A DNA stretch of 64,000 bases from Roseateles subflavus (GTDB lineage: Bacteria > Pseudomonadota > Gammaproteobacteria > Burkholderiales > Burkholderiaceae_C). Both the position numbers and the translations under genes were made by a program. The stretch's first letter is position 1; the number at the start of each line of letters is the position of its first letter. The stretch lies in assembly GCF_030285365.1 (NCBI RefSeq), contig NZ_JASVDS010000001.1, positions 1,218,064 through 1,282,063 of the forward strand. The letters run 5' to 3'. Positions 46,067 to 55,607 of the stretch are shown here, one piece after another. Under the pieces are notes generated by a model that saw only the letters and a program-made list of their open reading frames with translations, did no database searches and had not been told where the DNA came from.

Positions 46067-47425
46067 ATGAGCAAGTTCAACCTGGCGATGCTGGCAATCA
46101 GCGTCGCAGCCCTGTCCGCCTGTGGTGGTGGTACCAGCGAAAGCCGAGATGACCCACCCGCGCCGCGCGGCTCGATCATCTATGGCACGCTGGCGGGCCA
46201 CGCCACCCTGGCGCAGATTGACGGCGGCACCGCCGCGAGCGGCCTGCAGCCCCTGTCGGGCAAGGCCAAGTGCGAAGTGGACGTCCGCTACGTGTACTAC
46301 ATGACCCGCGACCCGGCCGGCCAACCCGCCACCGCCTCCGCGGGCGTGCTGGTGCCCACCGGCAGCGACGCCGCCTGCACGGGCAACCGCCCCGTGCTGC
46401 TCTACGCCCATGGCACCGCCACGCAGAAGAGCTACAACATGGCGGACGTCACCAACAACCGCGAAGCCTCGCTGATGATGGCGATGTACGCCGCGCAGGG
46501 CTTCATCGTGATCGCCCCCAACTACCTCGGCTACGAGCGCTCCAGCCTGGGCTTCCATCCCTACCTGAATGCCGAGGCCCAGGCCGTCGACATGGTGGAC
46601 GGCCTGCGCGCCGGCATCGCCCACCTGAAGGCCGAGAGCAGCACCAAGGCATCCGACAAGCTCCTGATCTCGGGCTACTCGCAGGGCGGCCATGTGGCCC
46701 TGGCGACGCACAAGGTCATCGAGCGCGACTACGGCAGCGAGTTCAAGATCACCGCCACGGCGCCGATGTCCGGCCCGTACAACCTCGTGGGCTTCGGCGA
46801 CGCCGTGGTCAACGTGCAGGCCAATGCCGGCGCGACGCTGTTCTCCGTCATGCAGCTGACCAGCTACCAGAAGTCCTACGGCAACATCTACGGTGCTCCG
46901 AGCGATGCCTACCAGGCCCCGTTCGACGCCCACGCCGAGACGCTGCTGCCCACCGACACCCCCATCGCCGACCTGATGGCCGCCGGCAAGCTGCCCGCCG
47001 ACCCGACCTTCACCAAGCTCTTCGGTGCAGGCGGGCTGCTGAAGGACAGCTTCAAGGCGTCCTACCCCACGTCCAACTTCCGCAAGGCCCTGCAGACCAA
47101 CACGCTGCTGGGTGTCAGCACCCGCCGCCCGATCGCCCTGTGCGGCGGCAAGGCTGACCCGACGGTGTTCTATGACCTGAACACCACCGTGGCCGCGGCC
47201 GACCTGAAGGCCCGCGGCATGCCCCTGATGGCCACCTATGACCTGGAAACCCTGAGCACGCTGCCGGCCGGCATCACCGGCCAGACGGTCTATGGCGGCT
47301 TCCAGCAGGCCAAGGCCGCTGCCGGCGCCTCGGTGCAGGCGCAGTACCACGGCGGGCTGGTGCCGCCCTTCTGCAACGCCCTGACGCGCGGCTTCTTCCA
47401 GCAAGTGATCGCCGCCGGCCTCTGA
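46067..47425 (+). CDS. Secreted lipase/esterase-like alpha/beta hydrolase, lipoprotein
   Basis: A 452-residue lipoprotein (LSAC lipobox, about Cys20) with an alpha/beta hydrolase fold close to the secretory lipase (LIP) group: oxyanion segment LYAHGTAT, IAPNYLGYERSS, elbow ISGYSQGGHVAL (nucleophile Ser), a candidate acid in CGGKADPTV and a His in QYHGGLVPP. AGAGGT lies 8 nt before the ATG at 46067; eight more codons are possible upstream. It is followed after 25 nt by an OmpW gene. Substrates are probably acyl esters. Confidence 0.85.
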   Translation: MSKFNLAMLAISVAALSACGGGTSESRDDPPAPRGSIIYGTLAGHATLAQIDGGTAASGLQPLSGKAKCEVDVRYVYYMTRDPAGQPATASAGVLVPTGSDAACTGNRPVLLYAHGTATQKSYNMADVTNNREASLMMAMYAAQGFIVIAPNYLGYERSSLGFHPYLNAEAQAVDMVDGLRAGIAHLKAESSTKASDKLLISGYSQGGHVALATHKVIERDYGSEFKITATAPMSGPYNLVGFGDAVVNVQANAGATLFSVMQLTSYQKSYGNIYGAPSDAYQAPFDAHAETLLPTDTPIADLMAAGKLPADPTFTKLFGAGGLLKDSFKASYPTSNFRKALQTNTLLGVSTRRPIALCGGKADPTVFYDLNTTVAAADLKARGMPLMATYDLETLSTLPAGITGQTVYGGFQQAKAAAGASVQAQYHGGLVPPFCNALTRGFFQQVIAAGL

Positions 47426-47450
47426 AGACGACATCCAGGAGCATCAAGAC

Positions 47451-48122
47451 ATGAAAGCAAACCACATCCTGTGTGCCGGCCTGCTGGCTTGCGCCGCGGC
47501 GGGCGCCCACGCGCAGCACACCGTCTATCTGGGCGGTGCGCACATCGACGTCAACGCCACCATGCCGCCCCTGACCGGCGGCCCGGCCATCCCCGCCCCC
47601 GGCGCGCTGCTGCGCATCGGTTCGGCGGACACCCTCGGCTTCGGCTACACCTACCGCTTCTCTCCGGAGTGGAGCGCCGAGGTGGCCCTGGGCCTGCCGC
47701 CCTCGCACAAGGTCTACGGCGCCGGCTTCATCCAGGCCTTCGGCCAGATCTCGGTGGTGGAGCAGATGCCGCCCACGGTCTTCGCCAACTACCACTTCAA
47801 CCTGTGGGAGCGCGTCAAGCCTTTCGTGGGCCTCGGCATCAACTACACCCGCTTCACCAAGACGCGCAGCACGCCCTCGGGCGATGCGGCCTCGGGCGGC
47901 CCGACGACCATCTCGCTGTCGGACTCCTGGGGGCTGGCCGGTCACGTGGGCATGACGGTCCAGTACGACAAGCACTGGTCGCTGGTGGCCACGATTGCGC
48001 GCGCTGACGTGAAGAGCGACATGAGCGCCGTGACGCAGACCCGCGAGGGCGACATCACCCGGACCACGCGGATCAACTTCCGCCCGACGGTCTACAGCCT
48101 GTCGCTGGGCTACAGCTTCTGA
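47451..48122 (+). CDS. OmpW-family outer membrane protein
   Basis: A 223-residue eight-stranded beta-barrel protein with a signal peptide (cut after AAAGAHA). VYLGGAHIDVNATMPPLTGG, the LPPSHKVYGAG segment, TVFANYHFN and VKPFVGLGINYTRF are OmpW hallmarks, and it ends with Phe (LSLGYSF). OmpW proteins let small hydrophobic compounds cross the outer membrane, which suits its position after a lipase. AGGAG lies upstream of the ATG. Confidence 0.92.
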   Translation: MKANHILCAGLLACAAAGAHAQHTVYLGGAHIDVNATMPPLTGGPAIPAPGALLRIGSADTLGFGYTYRFSPEWSAEVALGLPPSHKVYGAGFIQAFGQISVVEQMPPTVFANYHFNLWERVKPFVGLGINYTRFTKTRSTPSGDAASGGPTTISLSDSWGLAGHVGMTVQYDKHWSLVATIARADVKSDMSAVTQTREGDITRTTRINFRPTVYSLSLGYSF

Positions 48123-48136
48123 CGCGTCCCGCGACC

Positions 48137-48161
48137 GGGGTGCCGCCCGCCGCGGCACCCC
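48137..48161. terminator. Perfect 10-bp GC hairpin after ompW, no T run
   Basis: GGGGTGCCGC (48137–48146), five-nt loop, GCGGCACCCC (48152–48161). It lacks the U tract of a standard terminator; it may stabilise the 3' end or stop transcription with Rho. Confidence 0.5.
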
Positions 48162-48227
48162 TGCCGCCATCCCCTGACGATGGGGGATGCGGCCGGCCTG
48201 GCCAGCACTTCGGGAGAGACGGGCCGC

Positions 48228-48233
48228 TACACT
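48228..48233 (+). promoter_or_regulatory. -10-like box placed for a leaderless start (tsaB)
   Basis: TACACT, exactly 6 nt before the tsaB ATG; no Shine-Dalgarno sequence. Confidence 0.45.
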
Positions 48234-48239
48234 GCGCGC

Positions 48240-48962
48240 ATGTCTTTTCTACTGGCCCTGGATAGCTCCACCGAAACCCTGGTCGTGGCCGTGAGCCGTG
48301 AGGCCGACCTGCTGGCCCGGGAGGGCGAGGGCGGTGCACGTGCCAGTGAGCAGATGGTCCCGCAGGCCATGGCGCTGCTGGCGCAGGCGGGCCTGAGCCT
48401 CGCCGAGCTCGACGCCATCGCCTTTGCCGCCGGCCCCGGCGCCTTCACCGGCCTGCGCACGGCCTGTGCCGTGGCCCAGGGCCTGGCCTTCGGCGCCGGC
48501 AAGCCCGTGTTGCCGCTCGACAGTCTCCTGCTCGTGGCCGAGGACCTGCGCCTGCAGCAGCCGCAGACCCGCTTCACTGGCCCGTGCTGGGTCCTGATGG
48601 ACGCCCGCATGAACGAGATCTACGCCGCGGCCTACGAATGGCAGGGGGACCACTGGGTGACCCTGCGGCCGCCTGCGCTCTATACCCTGCCTGCGGCCAC
48701 CGAGGCGCTGCAGTCACTTCCGCCCCAGGCGCTGGCCGGCAATGCGCTGAGCGTCTTCGCCGAGGCGCTGGCCCCGGTGCTGCCTTCGGGCGTCCCGCAG
48801 GCCGCCGCCACCCGCTCGCGTGCTGCCGCACTGGCTTCGCTGGCGCGTCAGGCCTGGGGGGCCGGCGCGGCCGTCGATGCCGCCGAGGCCATGCCCGTCT
48901 ATGTGCGCGACAAGGTCGCCCAGACCACCGCCGAGCGCCTGGCGGCCAAGGGGATGGCATGA
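48240..48962 (+). CDS. tsaB: tRNA threonylcarbamoyladenosine biosynthesis protein TsaB
   Basis: A 240-residue ASKHA-fold protein that partners TsaD and TsaE in t6A37 formation. LLALDSSTETLVVAV, FAAGPGAFTGLRTACAVAQG and WVLMDARMNEIYAA are conserved. It lacks catalysis itself. It overlaps rimI by 4 nt (ATGA), a common pairing. The ATG at 48240 starts the family N-terminus. Confidence 0.94.
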   Translation: MSFLLALDSSTETLVVAVSREADLLAREGEGGARASEQMVPQAMALLAQAGLSLAELDAIAFAAGPGAFTGLRTACAVAQGLAFGAGKPVLPLDSLLLVAEDLRLQQPQTRFTGPCWVLMDARMNEIYAAAYEWQGDHWVTLRPPALYTLPAATEALQSLPPQALAGNALSVFAEALAPVLPSGVPQAAATRSRAAALASLARQAWGAGAAVDAAEAMPVYVRDKVAQTTAERLAAKGMA

Positions 48963-49450
48963 GCGCCTGCCTGGCCGAATGCCCGGGCCCCGGCCTGCGT
49001 CGCATGCAGGTGCCCGATGTCGAGGCCGTGCTGGCCATCGAGAACGCGGTCTACGAGTTCCCGTGGTCGCGTGGCAACTTCATCGACTCCCTCGCCGCCG
49101 GCTACGAAGCCTGGCTGCTGGCCGAAGGCACCACGGTGACCGGCTATTTCCTGGCCCTTCAAGGCGTGGATGAAATGCACCTGCTGAACATCAGCGTCGC
49201 GCCCGGGCAGCAGGGGCGGGGCCATGCCCGAGCCATGCTCGACGTCCTGTGCCGGCTGTGTCGGCAGGCGGGCTGTCTGCAGCTGTGGCTGGAGGTGCGG
49301 CAGAGCAATGAGCGGGCGCGTGCGCTGTACCGCCGCTATGGCTTCACCGAGGTCGGCCAGCGCCGGGCCTACTATCCCGCCGCCAACGGTCTGCGGGAGG
49401 ATGCCGTGCTGATGAGCCTGCAGCTGCCGGCCCAGGAGGTGGGCGCATGA
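48959..49450 (+). CDS. rimI: Ribosomal protein S18-alanine N-acetyltransferase RimI
   Basis: A 163-residue GNAT enzyme acetylating the N-terminus of ribosomal protein S18. AIENAVYEFPWSRGNF, LLNISVAPGQQGRGHARAML (acetyl-CoA loop) and SNERARALYRRYGFTEVGQR are typical. It is coupled to tsaB and followed by the uracil-DNA glycosylase gene. Confidence 0.93.
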   Translation: MSACLAECPGPGLRRMQVPDVEAVLAIENAVYEFPWSRGNFIDSLAAGYEAWLLAEGTTVTGYFLALQGVDEMHLLNISVAPGQQGRGHARAMLDVLCRLCRQAGCLQLWLEVRQSNERARALYRRYGFTEVGQRRAYYPAANGLREDAVLMSLQLPAQEVGA

Positions 49451-49502
49451 GCCGTCCGCACCCTTGTCTGTCGGCGGCCCGACTTCCGCGCGGGGAGGTC
49501 CT

Positions 49503-50459
49503 GTGAGCTGGGACGTCCGTCAACGCGCCATGCTAGAGGCCATGGGCCTCAAGGTCTGGACGCCGCTCGCCGGTGCGCCTGAGGCGGTGTCCACGGCCGA
49601 TGCGGTGGTCTCGCCGGCTGGCGCGGCATCCGATCGTGCCTCGGGTCCAGTGGCGCCCGAGGGCCGCGAGCGCCTCGTGGCCCGCCCCTCCGTGACAGCC
49701 GGTGCGCCCGTGCGCGCCGCCCCGGCGCCCAGCGCCGCGGCACTCCCGCCCCGTCCGTCGCCGGCTGAGCCGAGCCCACCCAGCCCGTCGCCCGCCGCCA
49801 GCGCCCTGCAGTCGGTGCTGCCTCAGGCCCTGGCCGCCGTGGATGGCGAGCGCGCCCGCGCCATCGCCGGCATGGCATGGCCGCAGCTGCGCGAGAGCGT
49901 CGCGGCCTGCCAGGCCTGCGGACTGTGCGAGGGCCGCAAGCAGACCGTGTTCGGTGTCGGCCACGAGCAGGCGCACTGGATGATCGTCGGCGAGGCGCCC
50001 GGCGAGCAGGAGGACCTGCAGGGCGAGCCCTTCGTGGGCCAGGCGGGCAAGCTGCTGGACAACATGCTCCGGGCGCTCGGCCTCACGCGCGGCGACGCCG
50101 AGGCCCCGACGCAGGTCTTCATCGCCAACACCCTCAAGTGCCGGCCCCCGCGCAACCGCAATCCGGAGCCCGCCGAGCTCGCCCAGTGCCTGCCCTACCT
50201 GCAGCGTCAGGTCGAACTGGTGAAGCCGCGCGTCATCCTGGCGCTCGGCCGCTTCGCCGTGCAGACCCTGCTCCAGCGCAGTGACGCCATCGGCCGTCTT
50301 CGCGGGCAGGTGCATGCCTACCAGGGCATTCCGGTGGTCGTCAGCTACCACCCGGCCTACCTGCTGCGCAATCTGCCGGACAAGGCCCGCGCCTGGGAAG
50401 ACCTCTGCCTGGCGCGGGAGGTCTACCAGCGTCAGCTGGCCGAATCGGGAGCTGCCTGA
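49503..50459 (+). CDS. Family 4 uracil-DNA glycosylase (iron-sulfur)
   Basis: A 318-residue base-excision repair enzyme removing uracil from DNA. The first ~110 residues are a low-complexity Ala/Pro linker; the catalytic domain follows with iron-sulfur cysteines (CQACGLC from Cys136; later CRPP and QCLPYL), motif GEAPGEQED and motif VSYHPAYLLR. The start is a GTG at 49503 with GGGGAGG upstream. A 19-codon frame running from inside the rimI stop (ATGA) to this start (GTGA) would couple them. The GGDEF/EAL gene overlaps the end by 1 nt. Confidence 0.92.
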   Translation: MSWDVRQRAMLEAMGLKVWTPLAGAPEAVSTADAVVSPAGAASDRASGPVAPEGRERLVARPSVTAGAPVRAAPAPSAAALPPRPSPAEPSPPSPSPAASALQSVLPQALAAVDGERARAIAGMAWPQLRESVAACQACGLCEGRKQTVFGVGHEQAHWMIVGEAPGEQEDLQGEPFVGQAGKLLDNMLRALGLTRGDAEAPTQVFIANTLKCRPPRNRNPEPAELAQCLPYLQRQVELVKPRVILALGRFAVQTLLQRSDAIGRLRGQVHAYQGIPVVVSYHPAYLLRNLPDKARAWEDLCLAREVYQRQLAESGAA

Positions 50460-52561
50460 TGGCGGACGGCACGCCGCCGCCGGGGAGCCTCGAACGCGCC
50501 CTGCAGGATGCCCGCGCCGAGGCGCAGATGCTGCGGCTGCTGGCCGACAACGTCCCCGTCCTGATGGCGCTCTACGAGGCCGGCACCTTTCACTGCCGAT
50601 TCGCCAACGAGGCCTACGCCCGCACCTTCGGGCACACCGCGGGCTCCGTGCTGGGACGGACCTTCGCCGACGTGATCGGTGACGCCGCCGCGCGGCAGAT
50701 CCAGCCCTATGTCGACCAGGTCATGCAGCGGGGCGAGGCCGTGCGCTACGAGCGGCAGATGCAGGGGCCGGACGGCCGCCCGCACTGGCTCGAGGTCAAT
50801 CTGCTGCCGCAGTTCGCACCGGGGCAGACGAAGGGGCCGGTGATCGGCGCCTTCGTGATGATCAACGACATCAGCGAGCGGCGCGCCGCCGAGGCGGCCC
50901 TGCGCGAGTCCGAGGAGCGCCTCGACAAGTTCATGCAGGCCACCGTCGAGGGCATCCTCTTCCACCGGGGCGGCATCATCACCGACGCCAACCCGCCCCT
51001 GTGCGAGTTGATCGGCTATCGCCTCGAGGAGCTGGTCGGGCGGGCCGCGCTCGACTTCGTCGCCGAGGACATGCGCCCCAAGGTCAACGGGGTGATGCTG
51101 GCCGGGCAGGAGGTGCGCTACGAGTCGGCGATCCTGCACCGCAGCGGGGAGCGCATTCCCGTGGAGTTCATCGTGCGGACGCTGGAGCGGCAGGGCGAGC
51201 GCCTGCGCATGACCATCATCCGCGACATGCGCGAGCAGCTCGCGGCCCAGGCCCGCATCCACCACCTGGCCCATCACGACCCGCTGACCCAGCTGCTCAA
51301 CCGTGCGGCGTTCATGGAGCGCATGCAGTCCCGGCTGGATGACGCCCACGTGCCGCCGCGGCCCCTGGCCCTGCTGTTCATCGACCTCGACAACTTCAAG
51401 CGCGTCAATGACTCGCTGGGCCATCTGGAGGGCGACAAGGTCCTGGGCACCGTGGCGGACCGCGTCAGCGCCTGCCTGCGCAGCTCCGATCTCGTGGGCC
51501 GCTTCGGCGGGGACGAGTTCGTGGTGCTGCTCGCCGACGTGCACAGCCGGGCGGATGTCCAGGCCGTGCTGTCGGCGCTGCTGGCGGTGGTGGAAGTGCC
51601 GGTGCAGGCGGACGGCCGCGATCTCTCGGTCACGCCCTCCATCGGTGTGGCGATGTTCCCGGAGCACGGCAGCACGGCCGAGGAGCTGATCCAGCATGCC
51701 GATGCCGCCATGTACCTGGCCAAGGCCAGCGGCCGTGCGAACTACCGTTTCTTCGAGCCTGAGCTGGCCCAGCGCGCCTATGCCGATCTCGTGCTCGAGG
51801 CCGAGCTCGCCCAGGCACTGACCCGCGACGAATTCCAGCTGTTCTACCAGCCGCAGATCGACGCCCGCACCGGGGCGCTGCGGGGCGCGGAGGCGCTGTT
51901 GCGCTGGCGTCATCCGCAACGCGGGCTGCTCACGCCGGAGGCCTTCATCGACGTGGCGGAACGGCATCGCCTCATGCTGCCGCTCAGCGAGTGGGTGATG
52001 CGTGAGGCCGCCCGTCAGAGCCGGGACTGGCACGAGAGCGGCAGGGCCGCGGTGCCCATCGCCGTGAACCTCAGCAGCATGCAGTTCCGCCTGGAGGACT
52101 TCGACCGCGTCGTCGCCCTCGTGTTGCAGGACGCCGGCGTGCCGGGAGCCTGGCTGGAGCTCGAGCTGACCGAGCGCATGCTCATGGACGACATCGAGCG
52201 CGTGCCGGACCTGCTGCAGGCGCTGCGGGCGCTGGGGCTCAGCATCTCGGTGGACGACTTCGGGACGGGCTACACCTCGCTGTCGCACCTGGGCCGCCTG
52301 CCCGTGGACAAGCTGAAGATCGACCAGAGCTTCGTCGCCGGCCTGCCCGGAGACCCCAAGGCCGTGGCCATCACCCGGGCCATCGTGCAGATGGGCCAGG
52401 GCCTGGGCTTGCAGGTCAGCGCGGAAGGGGTGCGCGAGCCGGCGCAGGCGCTGCTGCTCGGCGAATGGGGCTGCAACAGCCTGCAAGGCGAGCTCATCGG
52501 CCCGCCCATGCCGGCCGTCGAGTTCGAGCGCTGGCTGGCCGCCCGGCAGCCGCGCGCCTGA
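50459..52561 (+). CDS. PAS-PAS-GGDEF-EAL c-di-GMP signalling protein
   Basis: A 700-residue cytosolic protein: PAS domains at about 20–140 and 145–265, GGDEF at about 270–430 and EAL at about 440–690. The cyclase signature RFGGDEFVVL is intact, and the EAL residues AEALLRW, VNLSSMQF, ELTERML, VDDFGTGYTS and LKIDQSF are kept, so both activities are possible. The usual AEGVE is AEGVRE here. It is the last gene of the tsaB–rimI–glycosylase operon, an odd place for a signalling enzyme. Confidence 0.92.
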   Translation: MADGTPPPGSLERALQDARAEAQMLRLLADNVPVLMALYEAGTFHCRFANEAYARTFGHTAGSVLGRTFADVIGDAAARQIQPYVDQVMQRGEAVRYERQMQGPDGRPHWLEVNLLPQFAPGQTKGPVIGAFVMINDISERRAAEAALRESEERLDKFMQATVEGILFHRGGIITDANPPLCELIGYRLEELVGRAALDFVAEDMRPKVNGVMLAGQEVRYESAILHRSGERIPVEFIVRTLERQGERLRMTIIRDMREQLAAQARIHHLAHHDPLTQLLNRAAFMERMQSRLDDAHVPPRPLALLFIDLDNFKRVNDSLGHLEGDKVLGTVADRVSACLRSSDLVGRFGGDEFVVLLADVHSRADVQAVLSALLAVVEVPVQADGRDLSVTPSIGVAMFPEHGSTAEELIQHADAAMYLAKASGRANYRFFEPELAQRAYADLVLEAELAQALTRDEFQLFYQPQIDARTGALRGAEALLRWRHPQRGLLTPEAFIDVAERHRLMLPLSEWVMREAARQSRDWHESGRAAVPIAVNLSSMQFRLEDFDRVVALVLQDAGVPGAWLELELTERMLMDDIERVPDLLQALRALGLSISVDDFGTGYTSLSHLGRLPVDKLKIDQSFVAGLPGDPKAVAITRAIVQMGQGLGLQVSAEGVREPAQALLLGEWGCNSLQGELIGPPMPAVEFERWLAARQPRA

Positions 52562-52616
52562 ACCGGACAGACCTCTCCTGGCCCGTTCAGGCGCCGAGCC
52601 CGCGAGAGGGCGTCCC

Positions 52617-52622
52617 TACAAT
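52617..52622 (+). promoter_or_regulatory. -10-like box placed for a leaderless start (midA)
   Basis: TACAAT, exactly 6 nt before the ATG at 52629; no Shine-Dalgarno sequence. Confidence 0.5.
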
Positions 52623-52628
52623 GCGCGA

Positions 52629-53747
52629 ATGTCTCCGCATGACCGCTCCCTGCCGCCGGCTGCCGACACCGGCACACCGCTGCTGCACCTGATCCGTGAA
52701 CGCCTGGCCGCCGACGGCTGGTGGCCGTTCGATCAGTTCATGGCCACCGCGCTCTACGAGCCGGGCCTGGGCTACTACAGTGGCACACGCCAGAAGTTCG
52801 GCCTGCTGCCGGACAGCGGCTCCGACTTCGTGACCGCACCGGAGCTCTCGCCTCTCTTCGGGCAGGCGCTCGCCGCCCAGGTGGCGCAGGCCCTGTCCGA
52901 GACCTCGACGGACGAGGTGTGGGAGTTTGGGGCCGGCACCGGCGCGCTGGCCGAGCAGCTGCTGGGGGCGCTGGGTGAAGCCGTGCGGCGCTACGTCATC
53001 GTCGATCTTTCCGGCAACCTGCGAGCGCGCCAGGCCGAACGTCTGCAGCCCTGGGCGGACAAGGTCGTCTGGGTGGAGGCGCTGCCGGAGCGCTTCTGCG
53101 GCGTGGTGGTGGGCAACGAGGTGCTGGACGCCATGCCGGTGCAGCTGATCCGCCGTGACGGTGGGCAGTGGTTCGAGCGCGGCGTGGTGCGCGAGGGCGA
53201 CGGCCTGGGCTGGGCCGACCGGCCCACGCGGCTGGCCCCTCCCTGCACGCCGCCCGACGGGTTCACGGAAGGCTTCGTCACGGAGCTCCACGCCCAGGCC
53301 GAGGCCTTCATCCGCACGATCGCCGCGCAGCTGGAGCGCGGCGCGGCCTTCTTCATCGACTACGGCTTCCCCGAAGCCGAGTACTACCACCCGCAGCGCA
53401 GCGGCGGCACGCTCATGTGCCACTACCTGCACCAGGCGGACCCCGATCCGCTGCAGCGCGTGGGAGACAAGGACATCACCGCCCACGTCAACTTCACCGG
53501 CGTGGCCCTGGCCGGCCAGGAGGCGGGGCTGCAGGTGCTGGGCTACACCAGCCAGGCCCACTTCCTGATCAACTGCGGGCTGATCGAGCGGATGGCGCAA
53601 GCCTCGCTGCCGGCGCGCACGATGGCACACAAGCTGCTGGCCGAGCACGAGATGGGCGAGCTGTTCAAGGTGATCGGCTTCGTGGCCGGCGTGCCGGAGT
53701 TCGACGCCCTGGGCTTCACGCGCGGGGATCGCAGCCACACGCTTTGA
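52629..53747 (+). CDS. Class I SAM-dependent methyltransferase (MidA/NDUFAF7-like)
   Basis: A 372-residue protein of the DUF185 family. WWPFDQFMATALYEPGLGYY, the SAM-binding VWEFGAGTGALAEQLL and FIDYGFPEAEYYHPQR are family hallmarks. The mitochondrial member NDUFAF7 methylates a complex I subunit; the bacterial substrate is not established. It is convergent with cca, with 28 GC-rich nt between. Confidence 0.9.
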   Translation: MSPHDRSLPPAADTGTPLLHLIRERLAADGWWPFDQFMATALYEPGLGYYSGTRQKFGLLPDSGSDFVTAPELSPLFGQALAAQVAQALSETSTDEVWEFGAGTGALAEQLLGALGEAVRRYVIVDLSGNLRARQAERLQPWADKVVWVEALPERFCGVVVGNEVLDAMPVQLIRRDGGQWFERGVVREGDGLGWADRPTRLAPPCTPPDGFTEGFVTELHAQAEAFIRTIAAQLERGAAFFIDYGFPEAEYYHPQRSGGTLMCHYLHQADPDPLQRVGDKDITAHVNFTGVALAGQEAGLQVLGYTSQAHFLINCGLIERMAQASLPARTMAHKLLAEHEMGELFKVIGFVAGVPEFDALGFTRGDRSHTL

Positions 53748-53775
53748 GCGCTCGGCCCCGGCGCGGGGCGCGCGC

Positions 53776-54996
53776 TCAGCCCGCGGCCGTCAAGGCTTCC
53801 AGCCGTGCCTGGTGGATGGCGTGGCCGATGCCCGGCCCCTTGACGCCACGCGCGATGGCGTCCGCACTGATGGCGCGCTGATCCAGCGCCTGCAGGCGGT
53901 GCAGGTCGGCGGCGAGCCGCTCGCGCTGCGGATAGTCGCGGGCCTCGAAGCCCGTCCGGCCTCGCGCATCGCACTCGCAGGCCAGCAGCAGCTGCTCGAA
54001 GCGGTCCGGCCGGCGCCAGGCGTCGCAGCGGTCCATCAGACGCAGCCGGGCCTCCGGACCGAAGCCCATGCTCTGGTGCACATGCGTATGCTCACGGGCG
54101 ACGAGCGCCGCCAGCTCGCGCGCCTCGTTCGGCACGCGCCAGCGCTCGCTGAGGGATGCGCTGAGGCGCGCGCTGCGGCCTTCGTGCCCGATGTGGCGCG
54201 GCCACTCCTCTCGCGGCGTCGTGCCCTTGCCGAGGTCATGGCAGAGGCAGGCATAGCGCACGGTCAGCGGCGCAGCGGCGGCGGCGGCCTGGTCCAGCAC
54301 GAGGAGCAGGTGGGCGCCGGTGTCGATCTCGGGATGGTGCTGTTCGGGCTGCGGCACGCCGAAGAGGCGGTCCAGCTCGGGGGCGAGCCGCGCGAGGGCG
54401 CCGCAGTCGCGCAGCACCTCGATCATGCGCGAGGGGCGCGCCTCCATCAGCCCGCGAGAAAGCTCCTGCCAGACGCGCTCGGCCACGAGGGCATCGACCT
54501 CACCCGCCTCGACCATGGCCCGCATCAGGGCCAGCGTCTCGGGGGCCACGGTGAAGTCGGTGAAGCGCGCCGCGAAGCGGGCCAACCGCAGGATGCGCAC
54601 CGGGTCCTCGGCAAAGGCTGGCGACACATGGCGAAGGCAGCGCGCCGCGAGGTCCCGCTGGCCGCCATGGGGGTCGATGACCTGCCCGTCGGCGTCCTCG
54701 GCCATGGCATTGATGGTGAGGTCGCGACGGCTCAGGTCCTGCTCCAGCGTCACGTCGGGCGCCGCATGGACGCTGAAGCCGTGATAGCCCGGCGCCGTCT
54801 TGCGTTCGGTGCGGGCGAGGGCGTATTCCTCGTGGCTCCCAGGGTGCAGGAAGACGGGGAAGTCCTTGCCCACCGGCTGGAAGCCTCGGTCCAGCATGTC
54901 CTGCGGGGTCGCGCCCACCACGACCCAGTCGCGGTCGCTCACGGGGCGCCCGAGCAGGCGATCCCGCACGGCGCCCCCGACCTGGTAGATCTTCAT
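53776..54996 (-). CDS. cca: Multifunctional CCA tRNA nucleotidyltransferase
   Basis: A 406-residue class II enzyme adding CCA to tRNA 3' ends. The nucleotidyltransferase head ([20 protein letters not shown], then [10 protein letters not shown]), the RNA-binding neck and a C-terminal HD domain ([14 protein letters not shown]) with likely phosphohydrolase activity are present, as in E. coli Cca. The TlpA gene lies 17 nt upstream on the same strand. Confidence 0.96.
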   Translation of the reverse strand: MKIYQVGGAVRDRLLGRPVSDRDWVVVGATPQDMLDRGFQPVGKDFPVFLHPGSHEEYALARTERKTAPGYHGFSVHAAPDVTLEQDLSRRDLTINAMAEDADGQVIDPHGGQRDLAARCLRHVSPAFAEDPVRILRLARFAARFTDFTVAPETLALMRAMVEAGEVDALVAERVWQELSRGLMEARPSRMIEVLRDCGALARLAPELDRLFGVPQPEQHHPEIDTGAHLLLVLDQAAAAAAPLTVRYACLCHDLGKGTTPREEWPRHIGHEGRSARLSASLSERWRVPNEARELAALVAREHTHVHQSMGFGPEARLRLMDRCDAWRRPDRFEQLLLACECDARGRTGFEARDYPQRERLAADLHRLQALDQRAISADAIARGVKGPGIGHAIHQARLEALTAAG

Positions 54997-55013
54997 GTGA
55001 ATGGCGGCAGCGC

Positions 55014-55517
55014 TCAGCCCTGGGCCAGCAGCTGCTCGATCAGTGCGTGCAGGGCGTTGAAGTCCGGTTCGCCGACGAAGCGCTTCACGATTTCGCCGCG
55101 CTTGTTGATGAGCACGGTGGTGGGCGTCAGGCGCACGTCCCCGAAGCGCCGGGCAACCTCGCCGGTGTTGTCGATGGCCACGCCGAAGGGCAGCTGGCGC
55201 GTCTCGGCGAAGGAGGCGACGTAGGCCGGCGGGTCATAGCTCATGGCCACGGCCAGGGTGTCGAAGCCGCGCTGCTTGAACTTCTCGTGCGTGGCGACGA
55301 TCTGCGGCATCTCGTGCACGCAGGTCGTGCAGCTCGTCGCCCAGAAGTTCACCAGCATGACCTTGCCCTGCCAGCTGGAGGAGTCCAGCTTCTGCCCGTT
55401 CAGCAGCACGTAGCTGACGGCCGGCGCCTTGGGCGTCGACAGCAGGCTCTGATAGCCCAGCACGCCGGCCCCGAGGGCGGCAGCGGCAAGAACGGCGGAG
55501 AGGACAAGGCGGCGCAT
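55014..55517 (-). CDS. TlpA-like periplasmic thioredoxin
   Basis: A 167-residue protein with an N-terminal membrane anchor (about 3–25) and a thioredoxin/AhpC-TSA fold. The active site is CTTC (Cys63, Cys66 in [13 protein letters not shown]) and the cis-Pro is in RLTPTTVLI. Such proteins reduce disulfides in the periplasm, often for cytochrome c or cytochrome oxidase assembly. An ATG at 55529 is an alternative start; TACACT about 20 nt further upstream may be the -10 box. Confidence 0.88.
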   Translation of the reverse strand: MRRLVLSAVLAAAALGAGVLGYQSLLSTPKAPAVSYVLLNGQKLDSSSWQGKVMLVNFWATSCTTCVHEMPQIVATHEKFKQRGFDTLAVAMSYDPPAYVASFAETRQLPFGVAIDNTGEVARRFGDVRLTPTTVLINKRGEIVKRFVGEPDFNALHALIEQLLAQG

Positions 55518-55607
55518 GGCAGTCAGCATCCGTAAAGGCAGGCGCCCAGTGTAGGCCAGCGCGTGGTGCCCCGGTCTGCGCAGGGGCAAGAGCGGGCCCT
55601 CTGCGAA

